Assembly: GCF_014898055.3 (NCBI RefSeq)
Contig: NW_023605194.1
Location: 98,897,258-98,961,257 of the forward strand
DNA from: Talpa occidentalis
Taxonomy: Eukaryota > Chordata > Mammalia > Eulipotyphla > Talpidae
Reading direction: 5' to 3'
DNA: 64,000 bases
The notes under the pieces are model-generated. The model did not search any database. It saw nothing but the letters and a program-made list of their open reading frames with translations, and was not told the origin of the DNA. The translations under genes and the position numbers were made by a program. Positions 20,961 to 34,246 of this stretch are shown here, in pieces (position 1 is the first letter of the stretch; the number at the start of each line of letters is the position of its first letter).

Positions 20961-23780
20961 CTTGTATTTAATCATAGCTACCTTTTTCTTAAAGATATAA
21001 CTGTAATATCATATTGTTTCTTCTGATGTAAAGCAAAGAAGTTATTGTCACAATGCCTCTTTATTGTATAAAAGCAAAGCATGATTTTCAAATATTTCTT
21101 CCATTAGATATTTCTTTGTTCAGAGCCTTTAGCTTCCAATCAACTTTCCAAAAGTCTGCTTTCATCTTCTATTATAGGTCCAGATTTGCCAGTTTTCAAG
21201 AGTCCACTTGTGTAGATATAAATGAAAACTTAAATGTGCTTTGGCATTTCATTCTAATTAAGTGTTGTCATTATTTTCTCTTTGGACAGACAATCAGCTT
21301 AATTTTACTGGAAGGTGATACACTTGCCCAGACAGTTCAGAAAACATGCATTTTACATATGACAAAAGGATTGGCCAAAGCAAAGCAGTATATCTGAATT
21401 TATTTTGAATTATAAACTCACATGCTGACATATTTAGAATTTAGTTCCACTAACTGTATCTAATAAAACTTCCAACTGCATCTAATGGTTGATTTTATTA
21501 CTTCTTTAAATCTTTTCTATTAAGCATCTTTGTTTCAAATACTTTAAGCTGCTTTTTGACTAAATTAATTAATAGCAAATGCCAGTATTAAATATCCTCC
21601 CTTGGATAATGAAATTCAATTGTTTTGGACATTAGAGGTCATGAAATTAGTTATTTCATTAAGTTCTCAATAGCGAAATTTTCTTGGCATTTGATTTTGG
21701 ATTATATATTAACTAGAAATTCTTGGATTTGAATATTGACAAATGAAGATGTATTGTACAGAATAAATAATAAAGAAGTAGACATCACATTTTCATAGGA
21801 CTATGGAGCTATCAAATGTACATCCTGTCATGATTTTCTTCTGTGTCTGGTTTCATAAAGTCACATACATATACTTTATCATAGTAAACCAAATGTGATA
21901 TATTTTAAAGATTTTGTGTCTTTTGTGTTGATTCTCTCTTCTGCCTTTCACTTCTCTGTCCTTTTTACTATGAAAGTCTTTGGAGGGTGAAAACTTATAT
22001 TCAGAATTCTCTGAATGAGTCCTACACAGTACTATGAGCTCTTGCTTATTAAATGTAGACTTGACATTGGGATAGATGGTATTAGGCACTTTACACCAGC
22101 CAGATATTAATCCAACTTATACTCTACCCAGAACATTTCTTGCAAATTAGATATTTCATAAAGCACCTTTAATTGTTCTGGACTACCTGTTTTATAGACT
22201 CTTCAAATACTATTATGAATGAGAATCTTATTATAATACTTAAGGAAAAACTTAGGGGAAAAAGTACATTGTTACTGGCACATAAACCCATGATTTATTC
22301 CATTCATTGCTTTATTTGTTTCCAGACATCTTAATCTTTGTCTGGGCTACCAGGGGAAAGGCAACATTTATCAACTAACGGTTTTTCTTAACTCATTGCA
22401 TTTTGCTTCACTCTGAAGTTGGGTAAATGTGACATCAGGGAAGAAATGTGTACTTCAGATATTTTGTCATAAAAGTTAATTAATTTTAAATAACATATCC
22501 CTTCTGCAGTATGTAAAGCACTTTCTGCAGTATGCAAAACACTTCATAAAATGCCAACAAACTAAACTAAAACCATGGGTAGTAGATTGAAATGCAATAT
22601 TTCTACTCTATTCTGTGCATATCCTAAGTATATTTGGACAATGCAAGAGTAATGGAGTAGGAGATTGGTTTGAATGGTAAAATTTTTCATAGAAAAAGTT
22701 TCTGGCACAGCTTGACATTTGGACCAAGTTGGCACCTTGGGTATAATGTAGAAATTTAAAAAAATTCTGCATAGAAAGTTGAAAATTTCTATTATGACTC
22801 ATTATTTCCCCTTATATTATTGTACTTGATCACATAGAAATGCGTTTTATCTAGAAATTGTTCTTAAACAGTATGGAAAGTTATGTATTTTATCTTTGAC
22901 TCAGTAATCAAATTGAGTTTCAAATTCCTAGAGAAAGATTAGTATTTAAGTATGTAGATTTCTTAGATTTTATGCATTTCTCACATTCAAAAACAGTCTT
23001 GGTAGAGTTCACTATTCTGCAAGTTGCCAATTTCCACTATTATTTGACACATCTACTTAAATACTGACTAAGAGAGCAGCTTGAAATTTTGATGTACAAT
23101 GTGCAATGGACAATATATGTTAATGCCAGAATACTCTTGATCTTTAACGATATAAAATCTGGATAAGGTAAAATCTAGATAAGGTAAAAATCTTGAAATA
23201 ATTCCTAAATGTAGCTATTAATTTTGTATAATGTAGAATAATCATTAGCATAATATTGTTTAGTAACGTTAGTGTCTGTCATCTTAAAAAACAGACTTTC
23301 ATAATGTTCTTAAATAAGTAAACTGATTGAAAATGCTCCCTTATTTCAAGTTTTTCTATGCCTCTTAGTTTGTATGATAGAAACTTTTGGAGAGATTTTT
23401 CCAGTGGTAGCAACATATAACATGTCATTTGTATTTTTATTTGATAGCAATTCTGGGGTCAAAGAATGCCAATCATTAATGGCCCTATGGCAGGTTTTAC
23501 TACTGTTCTGGAATTGCATTCTCTGAGGTCAGAGCTTCATTTCTGCAACCTACTGGATATTCGGAATTGAGTCTGTTTGCTTATCATTTGATCAAATCCA
23601 TTGGATTGCTCTTACTATTGGTATTTACCATTGCCAAAGGTCATACAGCATCTTTATAACAAATTCCCTAGAGAATATTTGCTATTTATACCTGTCTGAT
23701 CAGAAACCCTAGTTAAACTTGCATAAATCTCCAAGGTATCATGAATGTAGATTATGGTTAGGGAAATAAAGCATGGTACC
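20961..23780. other. Intronic DNA, no gene recognised
   Basis: AT-rich, few repeats. A 114-codon plus-strand frame at 21053-21397 has no recognisable domain and no splice context. A 21-bp tandem duplication (TTCTGCAGTATGTAAAGCAC) lies at about 22502-22545. Confidence 0.4.
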
Positions 23781-24047
23781 AAGACTGCCTGGTGGCGCAA
23801 GGGGTTGAGCACAGTGCTGTGAAGCTGTCCACAGCCTCTGCAGCGCAAGTTCAATCCCCAGCCAGGGAGCTACCCATGTGGCACAGCAGGTCTCTCCTGG
23901 CTCACACACTGCTCCGCTCAGCAGTATGCTTCGGTCTACCTGCCTATTCTGTTCCCCACTCTGTCTCTGGTGGATCCTCTGGTGGAGGCCTCCCAAGCCT
24001 CTGGCCTGTACCCCAGTTCTTATAATCATAAATAAATAATTTAAAAA
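23781..24047 (+). mobile_element. T+ SINE (type B), old copy
   Basis: The head is altered (AAGACTGCCTGGTGGCGCAAG). Box B is mutated (AGTTCAATCCC). The body carries a local rearrangement at GGTGGAGGCCTCCC. The terminator is lost (AATAATTTAAAAAA). Short target duplication ATGGTACC at 23773-23780 and 24048-24055. Confidence 0.9.
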
Positions 24048-24055
24048 ATGGTACC

Positions 24056-24650
24056 CCAGCGATACTGAACTCACTCATATAATTCCAAAATGACACCATC
24101 CTTTGTAGTTTTTTTCTCTAGAAATCTTGTATAGCCAGAATAACCTTGCTCCTTCTGGGCTGTTGTTTAAAGCTTCAGACATGTCTCATGCATTATAAAT
24201 GTATTTTTAAGAAGCTATTTAGCACATTATAAAGACTATTAAATGTTACTGAAGAATGTGTAGTCAGGAATATGGCAGTAAGGCAGAGTGCATTACTATA
24301 GTCTTCTGTCTGTTTCACATGATTCTATTTATCTTTTTTGGAAAAAAAAAAAAAAACAATCCCAACCTCAGAGGTTGAGCACTACTAGCTTGCCATCACA
24401 CAATCAGTCTTTGAGGAGTATGAAGTCCACCAAAGTCCCATTTTATGTTATTGTGTCAAAAAACAAAGTTTGCTTTTCTTCTTTTATCACCAGTTCAATT
24501 TTTTTTCTCCACAATGAAGCAGAATAAATTTTAAATGTTAAACTTATCTTCAGATGACTCGTCACAGATGCTGTTTTAAAAGTTACTATTCACATATCCA
24601 GATTTATCTCTAATGGAATCAGTTCCAAATTACACATTTCTGTGTATGTG
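24056..24650. other. Intronic DNA, no gene recognised
   Basis: AT-rich, with a homopolymer A run near 24340-24356. Nothing else recognisable. Confidence 0.4.
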
Positions 24651-24654
24651 TGTA

Positions 24655-24790
24655 TTCTTGTCTATATATAAAGCATATGTATGTATGTGCCTGTGTATAA
24701 AGAATATATATAAAAGATATATATATTCTTATATATTCTTGTATAAATATATATGTGTATACAAAAGTATATATAAAGAATATATATTCC
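24655..24790. repeat. AT-rich low-complexity, partly palindromic
   Basis: Interleaved AAGAATATATATA and TATATATTCTT motifs and TGTATA units. The inverted motifs could form hairpins. Confidence 0.8.
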
Positions 24791-24959
24791 TTTGAGGTGA
24801 AATTAGATGGTAACATGAGGACTCTGCATAAGCTCATAATTTTGTTTTTTCAGGGGGACCGACAATCACACTTTTCAGTACACATCAATGATAACACATT
24901 AATAAACATTCATTTTCTTTAACTAAAATATGTTTTGCATACATATAGTTTAAGAGCCA

Positions 24960-25105
24960 AGAAATCTGACTGTAGAGTTGAGGCTATCAGCAGGCCAAGG
25001 GGAGAAGATAGAGCATAGCAGAACAGGAACACAATGGCCTGTTAGGGAGGACTAAGATGATGGGTTTTGGTGATAGGTATAGTGTGGTAACAAATACCTG
25101 AGGGC
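24960..25105 (+). mobile_element. L1 3' UTR fragment
   Basis: Starts AATCTGACTGTAGAGTTGAG like the 8.2-kb copy and shares its order up to GGTGATAGGTATAGTGTGGT. The terminal part is missing. Confidence 0.6.
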
Positions 25106-26019
25106 CACTGAGCCCTAAAAGCTTGCCACATGTCTAAGGCACTTCTGGCTGTGAACTGCAGAAAAGGGGTTCTAAACTGGGAAAAAAGGAGATATCACAT
25201 CAAGATCACCACTGCCGTTGTCAGCCTCCCCATGTGTCTTTCACGCACCTACTTTCTTCCCTGTATCTTTACGTGTATCTCCTCCACTTCCCCCAAGTCC
25301 CTGGTGCAAGTCCAAAGCTGAGAAGCAAGTGCCCTTCTTGTCCACGTGTCTTCCCCTGAACCGATCAATCTGTATAGCTTCACCTGGCTGCTTAGCTCCA
25401 CCCCTCATTAAATGGGGATGGGTAACATGATACCACCTCCTGTTATGGAGATGCCTCTAGAAGTTTCAAATACCATTTTTTTTTTAATAAAACATCTTAT
25501 TAGAAGACTTTGCCACATTTGTCACATAGAGAAAACTTCTTTCCAGTATGACACTCAAAACAGTTTTATATGCATATATGTTTCAAGCCAACCCATTAAA
25601 TTTCAAATGACTTCCCATTAACCAAAATTACCCCAGACCGTTCTTCCTGGAAGCACTTGTACCAGTTCCCGTTATATTTCTATGAGCTCAAAATTTCTGT
25701 AGCACCATCTATTCCAATTTTATATCTTCTAGAGGCCAGCGTAATTAGACACAAAGGGGCAGGCACACAGACATACACCATATAGACACAGGCAGCTCTC
25801 TTAGCGATCCTTTAAGTCCGTGTAATACCTTATACAAGTGCAGTTTTACTTATATTTGCAAAGACACAGTGCTATGTCTTTACTTTCTTATGAGGAAAAA
25901 CCCTAGTTTTCTTCTGAGACTAGAATTTTTTACGCACATTATAGTAGCTACCTAATTTGTTCACCTAAATCATACATGTACCTGTAAAAACAGTCCGCAA
26001 AGAGGCAAAGAGGGAAAAT
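25106..26019. other. Intronic DNA, no gene recognised
   Basis: Slightly C-rich patch at 25200-25430 with a 70-codon plus frame at 25218-25430. No domain and no convincing splice sites. Confidence 0.4.
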
Positions 26020-28350
26020 CAAAACACAGGCTTATAAACAGAATCGCACAAAATAGCCCCTTCAGGCTCACTTCTTTTTAACATAGCAATCTGTATTTAG
26101 ATTTATTCATACCTTTTATGGCTCATTTCTTTTTATTTCTGAATAATGTACCATTATTTGGTAGCACCACAATTTGTTTATCCATTCACCTATTGATAAT
26201 GTCTTAGTTGCTGCCATCTTTTAACAACTATGAATTAAGTTACTGCAAATATTGTGTACAGGTTTTGGTGGAAACATTCTGGGTAAATAGCTATAAATGG
26301 CAGCATCATGCAGCAAGACTGTGTTTACATGGCTTAAGAAACTACCAAACTATCTAACAAAGTTGCTACCATCTTATTTCCCACCAGCAATGTATGAGTT
26401 CCTATTGTTTGTCATCCTTACCAGGATTTGGTGTTAACAGTTGGATTTGAGCCTTTCTAATAGATATGCAGTGGGTATCTCATTATTGTTTTAATTTGTA
26501 ATTGTCTAATGAGCTATGATGTTGGACGTCTTTCATATGCTTATTTGCCATCTGTTTATCTTTGATGAGGTATCTAGTCAGGTCATCCCTATTTTTTTAT
26601 CGGGTTTTTTTTTCCTTATTGTTGAATTTTAAGAGTTCTTTGTATATGTTGAATTCAAATCCTTTATCTGATATGTTCTCTTCAGATATTTTCTGAGTCT
26701 GTGGTTTATATTCATTTTCTTATGAGTCTTTAGCTGAGTAGAATTTTATAATTTTACTAACATCAATTTGGTTTTTTTTTCATGGATTGTGATTTTAATG
26801 TTGTATTTAGCACTTAATTGCTGAGCTCCAAGACATCTATACTTTCTCCTTTATTTTCTTCCAGAAGTTTTGTAGCTTTGTATTTGTATTTAGGACTGTG
26901 ATCCATTTTGAGACCATTTTTGTGAAAGGTGTAAGGTTCTGGATCTAGAGTTGATTTTTTATAGGCATATGTTCAGTTCCTCCAGAGCCATTCATAGAAA
27001 AGATTATCTTTTTCCATTGAAATGGCTTAGCTGTTTTTCAAAGAAAAGTTGATTGTATTTTAGCTTATTGTTGAACTCTATTCTGTTCCATTGCTTTATG
27101 TTTATTCTTTTGACAATTCCATACTGACTTGATTACTGTCATTTTAGAGTAAGTTTTGAAACTGAGTAGTGTGAGTCCTTCAACTTTGTTTCTTTGCTGT
27201 TTTATTGGCTGCTTAAGTATTGTGCCTTTCTGTATATTTTTGGAATAAATTTCTCAATATCTACAAAATGGTGGGGTTTTTTTTTTGGAATTTGATTTGA
27301 ATTGAGCTGAACGGATGGTTCAAGTTATGAGGAACTGCTATCTTAACAATATTGAGTCTTCCCAATCAAAAACATAAGATGTGTTTGTATTTACTTAGAT
27401 TTTTTAAATCAAAATATTACGGTTTCCCCTATATATGTATATATGCATATATATGTATATATATGTATTTCTTTATATATACATACTGTAGCTATTTTGT
27501 TAGATATATACCTAAATATTTTTTTTTTACTTTATTCAAAGTGGTTTGCTTTCATTTCAGTTCCAAACTGTTCATTTTCATTGATGATATGTAGGTATAC
27601 AGGACTATAGGAAAACAATTGACTTCTATATATTAATATTGCATCTTGAAAATATTTCTTCTGCTTTGTTAATTCTTTTGTCTACTTCAGATACTTTACA
27701 TTTTGGGGAATAATCCCATAATTCTTGGATGATCTGCCTTCTTAATTTGTTTCTCTTTTCATTTTAGGTGGGAGTTTCTGGTGTACTGTCTTCAAGTTTA
27801 TTAATTCTTGTCCATTCTACTGATAAGCCTATAAGCATTTTTCACTTCTGTTGCAGTGATTTGATTTCTAGTATCACCTTTTGATTCTTTCTATCTCTCT
27901 GTTTATATTATCCTGTCTTGTATGGTATCTGCTTTTCTCATTGCAGCCCTTAAAATTAACTGTAACATCTTGAATTCCAAATCTTATAATTCCACTATTT
28001 GTGTAATATATGAATCTGATTCTGATACCTTTTTATGTCTCTTCCGAATCTTTCTTCTTATTTTTAAACTTACTTTCATTTTTTTTTGTTTTGTTGAAAA
28101 CAACATGTGATGTATCATTAATACAATCTAAAGTAAATGCATCTCTAATCTGAATTTTTATGTTACCCTGGCTAGAAACTGTGCTGTATTTAATGTTAAA
28201 TGTAGTTATAGTTGTAGATGCTTCAAATTCTTCTAGCATCCTTGTATTTGTTCTGTTGATTCTGAGCCTCCCTGAGTACACGCCCTCGAAGAGAGGTTGT
28301 GTCCCGCAGTTCTTTCAGATGCACTCTGCTGTTATTATCCTAAAGACCTG
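26020..28350 (-). mobile_element. Long old L1, reverse orientation
   Basis: Antisense L1 3' UTR and ORF2 motifs appear in order: AGAATCGCACAAAATAGCCC, TGTACCATTATTTGG, CACCAGCAATGTATGAG, TTGAATTCAAATCCTTTATC, CTATTCTGTTCCATTG and CTTAACAATATTGAGTC. The element then extends to a TTTGTTGAAAACAACATG-type segment. Stops in every frame show an ancient copy. The microsatellite at 27425 is inside it. Confidence 0.8.
27425..27490. repeat. (TATG)/(TA) low-complexity repeat
   Basis: Alternating TATATATG and TATATA units inside the old L1. Confidence 0.9.
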
Positions 28351-30744
28351 TTGGCATGGTGGTAAGGTACAGTAGAGGGAAAATATTCTGTGCAATTTTT
28401 TTAGTTAAAAAAATTGGGCTTATGTTCATGAGCTTTGGGACTTCACAAGTATTTCTTAGCTTCTCTCATTTTAGAAGAGGCATGAAGATTACCATGGAGA
28501 AATGCCCTCATCCAGGTAGGATAATAAAAATCTGCTAAGATATTTTCTTCTGAACGTTAGGTCTTTCTTACAGAATGTCCCTTGTGGTATTTCATGATGT
28601 TTACTCTACTCTCTCCCCACAAGTGGCACAAATGTATATTTCTTAGCTATTTTTCATGAGATCTAAGTAAGTGTCTGATGGTAAGATCCAGGGAAGTATG
28701 GAGCCCTCCACTAAGAATGCCACTTCCAAGAAATTATTTTTCTCAAGCTAGTCCATATTGTGCCTCCATTCACACATAAAAATTACTGTGTTCCACCAGC
28801 TCCTGAAGCTTCTTTCTAAGTATTCTGAAATTGGTCATCAGTCCCTATATTCACCTTTCTATCCATGTTTTGTGGTGGTGGTTTGTTCTACAGGCTCAGT
28901 TTTCTAAGAAAAAATCATTATATTTTCAGCTTGTTCAGCTTAGTCTTTTTGCAATGATGAAAGTGATCATTCCCAAATGCTATAGGTATCACAACTTCAG
29001 GTACAAGACCCTCAGATTATTTTTATGTCCAGTAAATGATTGACCCAACGCATATCCTGCATTTTGAGCTAGCAAAAATGATTCAATAAAGAGACTTTTT
29101 AGTCATTACTATATTTCTGGCATGAACATTGATGTGTGAATTTCCTGGGTCACTTCTCTTAATATATTTAGACTGAAGGGGTCACTTTGCTTACATTTTT
29201 CCCATAGTTATCTACCTGAAGCCATCTCTTCTTCCCATTTCTTTCAGTCTTCAGTATCATGGTTCATAATGATACTAGAACAATTTCTTCAAAACCTTTC
29301 TCCCTCTGCTCTGCATTCAACATAGGAGGGAATGAAAGCTTTACTTCCTTTCATTCTCATTTCTTTATTCACCAGCAAGCTTCTTCATAAGATTGGAGTA
29401 ACTTATAAGACTTCATAGAAAGGTCAATATTTTTAAAAGAAATCAATGCAAATTTTTTAAAAAAAATAAATTTTAAAAGAAAACTATATGCTAATTATGT
29501 TTTTCCTATAGACCAAGCAAAAAACACTTTATGAATTTAGGCCTTCAGTATGAGCCACCTTGTGGTTTTTCCCATTTTCTAACTTTACTCAATGAAGGAG
29601 AAATTTTCTTCTATATATTTTCATTTTTAACAAGAATTATTTATTGGGCTCTCTGTTAGTCCTCCACTTCCTCAAATATAAAATGTGAACCTCTCTCTCC
29701 GTTAAAGAAGCCTTTACCCCCTTCAAGAAATCAGAAGACCCCATAGGACACAGATATCCATTGCATGGTATCAATAGTATGCTTAACAAATGTAGTTGTC
29801 TTGTTTAATGACTATATGGTCTAAAGACCCAAATTTCATACTGTGCTTGGTGATCTTTAGTACTCTAAGACTAAGTATCCAGTATTCAGTACTCCAAGTA
29901 TCCAGTAAGCATTCTAGAGGAACAGTGGTTGTTTGTTTTAGGCATGCATTTTATATTTTCTGAATATATAAGACATACTTTTGCAAAATGTACACACACA
30001 CCCAAACATATAGACACCTCTCCATGAACATTTAATTTTCAGAGATACTGCAGTTCAGTGAAGATGAGAAGCATATTCCTGTCTCTTCTCAAGCCGGTTA
30101 TTTCACAATAGAAGTTAATCTTTATTAATACTCTGAGGGAGGACAAAATGTCCAATAGTTGAGAGTTTATTCTTAATGATACTTATCTTAGCTAAATAAA
30201 TACACAGTAAAATTTCTAAAATGTCCCATTGATAATTCCTATTGATATCTTAGTCAGGGCTATTCTCAAATTTGATCATTGTCTATGCTACTAGAGGTTG
30301 AAGGAAACTTTCTCTGTGTTGCATCCATGTGTCAAAAGGGAGCATTTAATTAGCCTAACTATATACTCTGCTGGATATGATGTGGGGTGGGCAAATTTTA
30401 AGAAGGAAATAGTTAAGGTGGTAGAGGGACAAAATAGAGGTAGCCAACTGGATTTTTTCTATAGGGGAAAATTTTCTTACTTTAAAACCAAATTTCATTT
30501 GATTTGGGGTAAGATAAGACAAATATAGTACATTTCACTTGGAGAAATCAGTCATTCTTTAATTTTGCCTGGTGGCACAACTGCAGGTGCATTATCCATT
30601 TTATGTTTTACGTGAAGATCATACCTCAGAGCAGTTGCACAGATTACAATAGGAATAATGTCCTCTATGGTTGTACAATAGGCTTGTAGTGGAAGAACCT
30701 TTGGAGTTGTAATATTAATTTGCATGTAAATTATTTATAATTTA
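28351..30744. other. Intronic DNA, no gene recognised
   Basis: AT-rich. The first few hundred bases may continue the old L1. A 76-codon plus frame at 30298-30528 has no recognisable features. Confidence 0.4.
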
Positions 30745-30955
30745 ATTTTTTATAGTCTTTCAAAGTCAACTTCCTCATTAACTGATATTAAGTCAAATGT
30801 CTTCTCTAAGTTTTCCTAGTGCTCATTGCATTGCTATCAAAAGTTGGTCTACTTGTCTGTTTCCCCAACTAACTCTAAGCTCCGGAGCTCTTTAATCGCT
30901 GTGCCAATACTTCCAAGTAGTCTGGCACAAAGGAACTGTTCAGTAAATCTTTCCC
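30745..30955 (+). repeat. L2 LINE 3' end
   Basis: CTGTTTCCCCAACTAACTC, TAAGCTCCGGAGCTC and TAGTCTGGCACAAAGGAACT follow L2 3'-end order. Confidence 0.6.
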
Positions 30956-33900
30956 AAATTAAATTATTCTCCATGAGATGCACCAATTAACTTGTATTTT
31001 TTTCTTCTTAATTTGAATTTGTTTTCAATTTAGTTCATAGAGAATGTTCTATGCTATTTATTAAATGAAATATCTACTTGAAATAGCATATTAAAAATTA
31101 AGCTTAGTTAAATCTCAGTTTCCTGTGATCATTATATAAGTTACTCATTACTGCATCTCGTATTAGCTTGGTTCAATGGTTAGATAGCAATTAACACCAA
31201 TGCTTAGTGACTGCTTTCCTATTCTGATATTACTGATGATACTTAGTATTTAAAGTGCTGTAGGGTTAATTTTAAATGCTTGTAATTTGCCTACCCTTCT
31301 GACTGATAGTACATTCTTATACCTATTAATATGAGGGGTACTCCAAAACTATGTAGAAGAAGACTGGTTTGCAGAGATTGAACCATTAACACTATTAGCC
31401 CCTCAGTTCTCTTAAATCACCTAAATTATTTCTGCAATCTTTAACATCAATGACGCTGAAAAGATTTCTTTGGAATGTAACCAAAAGTCTGAGTGTTTTG
31501 TGACAATAGAAAAGAAGACATTGTTTTGAATAATTATTTCAGTCTCTTACCCACAGGAATTTAAGGGTGGGGCAGTGGGTCTCTCCTTTTCAGGAACCCC
31601 CTCTCTTTGTCCCTTTCAATTCACCTATACCATTGCTGCGTCTTGATTGGCCATTGAAACATTGCTTTCTTCAGGGTATGTTCTTTGACTCTAAAATCAC
31701 CAGTAATGTCAGTGGATAGATATTATTCAGAAGAAGTTGTTAGATGAAATTTCTGTCTTACAATATGAAGTGAATGTTCAGGTGTAATAATGCAACCATT
31801 ATAGGCTTTTTAAATATTCTCATATATTTTTCATTTCATTAAAAGCTAAGATGAATCTGTGTAGTTAGATTGTTCTCATCATTTCACACATCTAACTTTG
31901 TTTGTAAACATTCCTAAGACTGTGTTCAAACTCAGTGATAAGCTTTCCAGTCTACCAGGCCATACACATGTATCCTATCTTTTCTGGTTTTCCACTACAG
32001 TAAGTATAGTCTCCATGGTGAATATTCGTTTATTATTATGAGCACATTATTTAGGTAAAAAAAGAACATGTATTTTAACTTGTTGATTTATTGAACCTAT
32101 CTAATTATTCTAGAACTCAAATAGTAACTGTTAAAAGCAAAAGAAAACTAGACATTTTATTATACTACTCCAACAGGTATAGCCAAAGTTTAATAGTACT
32201 TGTCACAATGACTTGTTGATAGCAGTGTAGGAAAACTATTCACAAAGATGACTTTGTACAAACTTCAACTTCAAGGAAGACATCAATGATCAATAGGAGG
32301 AAGCAGTCACCTTACAGTTGAGTAAATAAGTTTACAAAACCAAATATTAGCCGGAAAGATTTTAACAGTTTTGAATTATAAAATGCTCTAGAATATTGCA
32401 ATGAATCTAACTCAGATGGAGATAAAATTAATCTTAATCTTAAAGATTTGCCGTGCCATTTGATTACCTACAATTGGTAGGGGCTCAGTCGATACTTAAG
32501 GATTAATGTTGACTGAGTAAGGAGGAAGACCTCGTTCACCACCACAACTACCACAAAAAAAGTTGCACATGAAATTAGACTGATTTTTTAATTTAAAAGC
32601 TGATTAGAATATAAATTGGCTTCTTTAAAAAACATATTCCAGAATGGATACTGATAATGTCATAATTTTGTCAATTGCTTTATTATGCTTTTTATTCATG
32701 CATAAAGTCAACATTTTATTATAAGTGCTAAAGTGATATTTAATTATGGAGTTAAAATTAAAAATATGTAGCAAATGATTTACAAGTAGAATATTTGTTT
32801 ATACTTGATTAAACTGTTTTGGTCATTATGTATCATTTTACTACTTGCTTTTGAATAAAGATACTCATTTCATTCACTCTTAGCATACTTCAAGAATTGT
32901 AATTAAAAGCTGATGAGTAACCCAGATACTGGGTACTGAGAAACAGGAAATATTTACTTTCTGTGGAGTACAAATTAGTTGTATATGCAGATTATGTATT
33001 ACATAGATAAGAATTTTCCATAAAATCTCAAGCAGTGTATTTGAAAGAGCAAGCACGAATAATTTGCAGCTTATTCAAACAATTGTTTCCAAATTCTGCC
33101 CTCCATTTCCTAGCACCTCAAATGAATGAGTCACTCATGTTAGATTGCCAGACATATTAAGAAATCCATTCCATTGAGTATCTTAGACTTAATTTTTATG
33201 AATTTTTTATAACTTCTCTATTTACATTGTTCAGATCCATTTAACTTGAGTATTTTGTCATTTGGAGTAATAACTCATCAATCCGTTAGTGCAACCTTTC
33301 TTTATGTTACTTTTCTTAGTGTTATGAAATGTGCTATTTTGAATCCCTGAAATGTTATAAACTGCCAGATTGCTAATTGCTTTGGATGCTGTGAAAAATA
33401 ATTACTCCACATTATTTTTGATATTTAATTGACAGTGTAATGCATTTAACTAAAGACCTGCAATAAACTATTTCTAATTACTGAGGCTGGTGAAGTGGAA
33501 AAGTAGGCTGTAAAACTTTATAAGGGAAACAATGTTTTCTCCAATACATTAAAAGTCATTGTTGATAAAACTTTTCATAGACAGAAAAAAAAAAAATCCC
33601 CTCAAACAGGAAGGCCTAGAAAGCCAAAAAGAGTTGTTGTGGAATATTTTTACTCATAATCTAGTAAGGAAATATTTTAAATTATTATTTTTGAATTGAT
33701 TGCGCTGGTAATGGATGTCATATACCGAACTTACTTCTCTTACACTAAAATTTTGCATTCTTTAGATGGCAGAACTTTATGAAGAGGATAATCATACCAC
33801 TGCCAGAATGAGTAATCTCTGTCACTGGCCTGTGTTCAATTTATTCTGCATTTGTAGGACATTCAGCTGAAAAGCAAATTTTCACACTGAAATATGTAGA

Positions 33901-34188
33901 TATATCAGGAGCTGGGTTTGTTCTTAGCTCCCAGTATCAAAACGTTGTCTTATAACTGAACAAAATACTTAGAACCAAATGCAAGGAATCTCTAGTCTGG
34001 AAGTATCACAAATTGGGTTATAAAAGATGGGTAATATTTCATTGTCTTGTAACTCTGGGATATTCCTTTTTTTGATTCCCCATCAACTATGGTTAAAATA
34101 AAATGTCTCCGTTGCTATTTCATTAAATTGCTGCTTTAATCTCAATTATGTCCAAAAACAGACAGCTCAAATAAATGACCTATTTCAG
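30956..34188. other. MARCHF1: Repeat-poor MARCHF1 intron sequence upstream of the exon
   Basis: More than 3 kb with no SINE or L1 recognised. It is AT-rich. A string at 33766-33815 begins ATGGCAGAACTTTATGAAG after TTTAG but has no recognised protein match. Such unbroken unique sequence near an exon may include conserved regulatory DNA, which cannot be shown from one sequence. Confidence 0.45.
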
Positions 34189-34246
34189 GGAATGTAAATT
34201 ATTTTCAGAATTTCAGAAATTGAAAAGGGATAAGAGGAAGGAGAAA
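34189..34246 (+). other. MARCHF1: Probable 5' part of the MARCHF1 exon (5' UTR) with acceptor
   Basis: The stretch just before the ATG is purine-rich. A CCTATTTCAG acceptor ends at 34188, and weaker AG candidates lie at 34208 and 34216. The pyrimidine tract is short, so the exact exon start is uncertain. It could also be a first exon with its own promoter, although no TATA box or CpG-rich promoter is visible upstream. Confidence 0.45.

Noticed and set aside
21053..21397. 114-codon plus-strand frame
   Set aside because: No domain, no splice context and no repeat-derived origin visible. Most likely chance or conserved non-coding DNA.
30560..30590. GCCTGGTGGCACAAC, similar to a SINE head
   Set aside because: The match stops after about 15 bases. 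There is no box B, body or tail.
33767..33830. ATGGCAGAACTTTATGAAG after a TTTAG acceptor-like site, possible exon
   Set aside because: No recognised protein match and no clear donor in frame. Left inside the intron entry.
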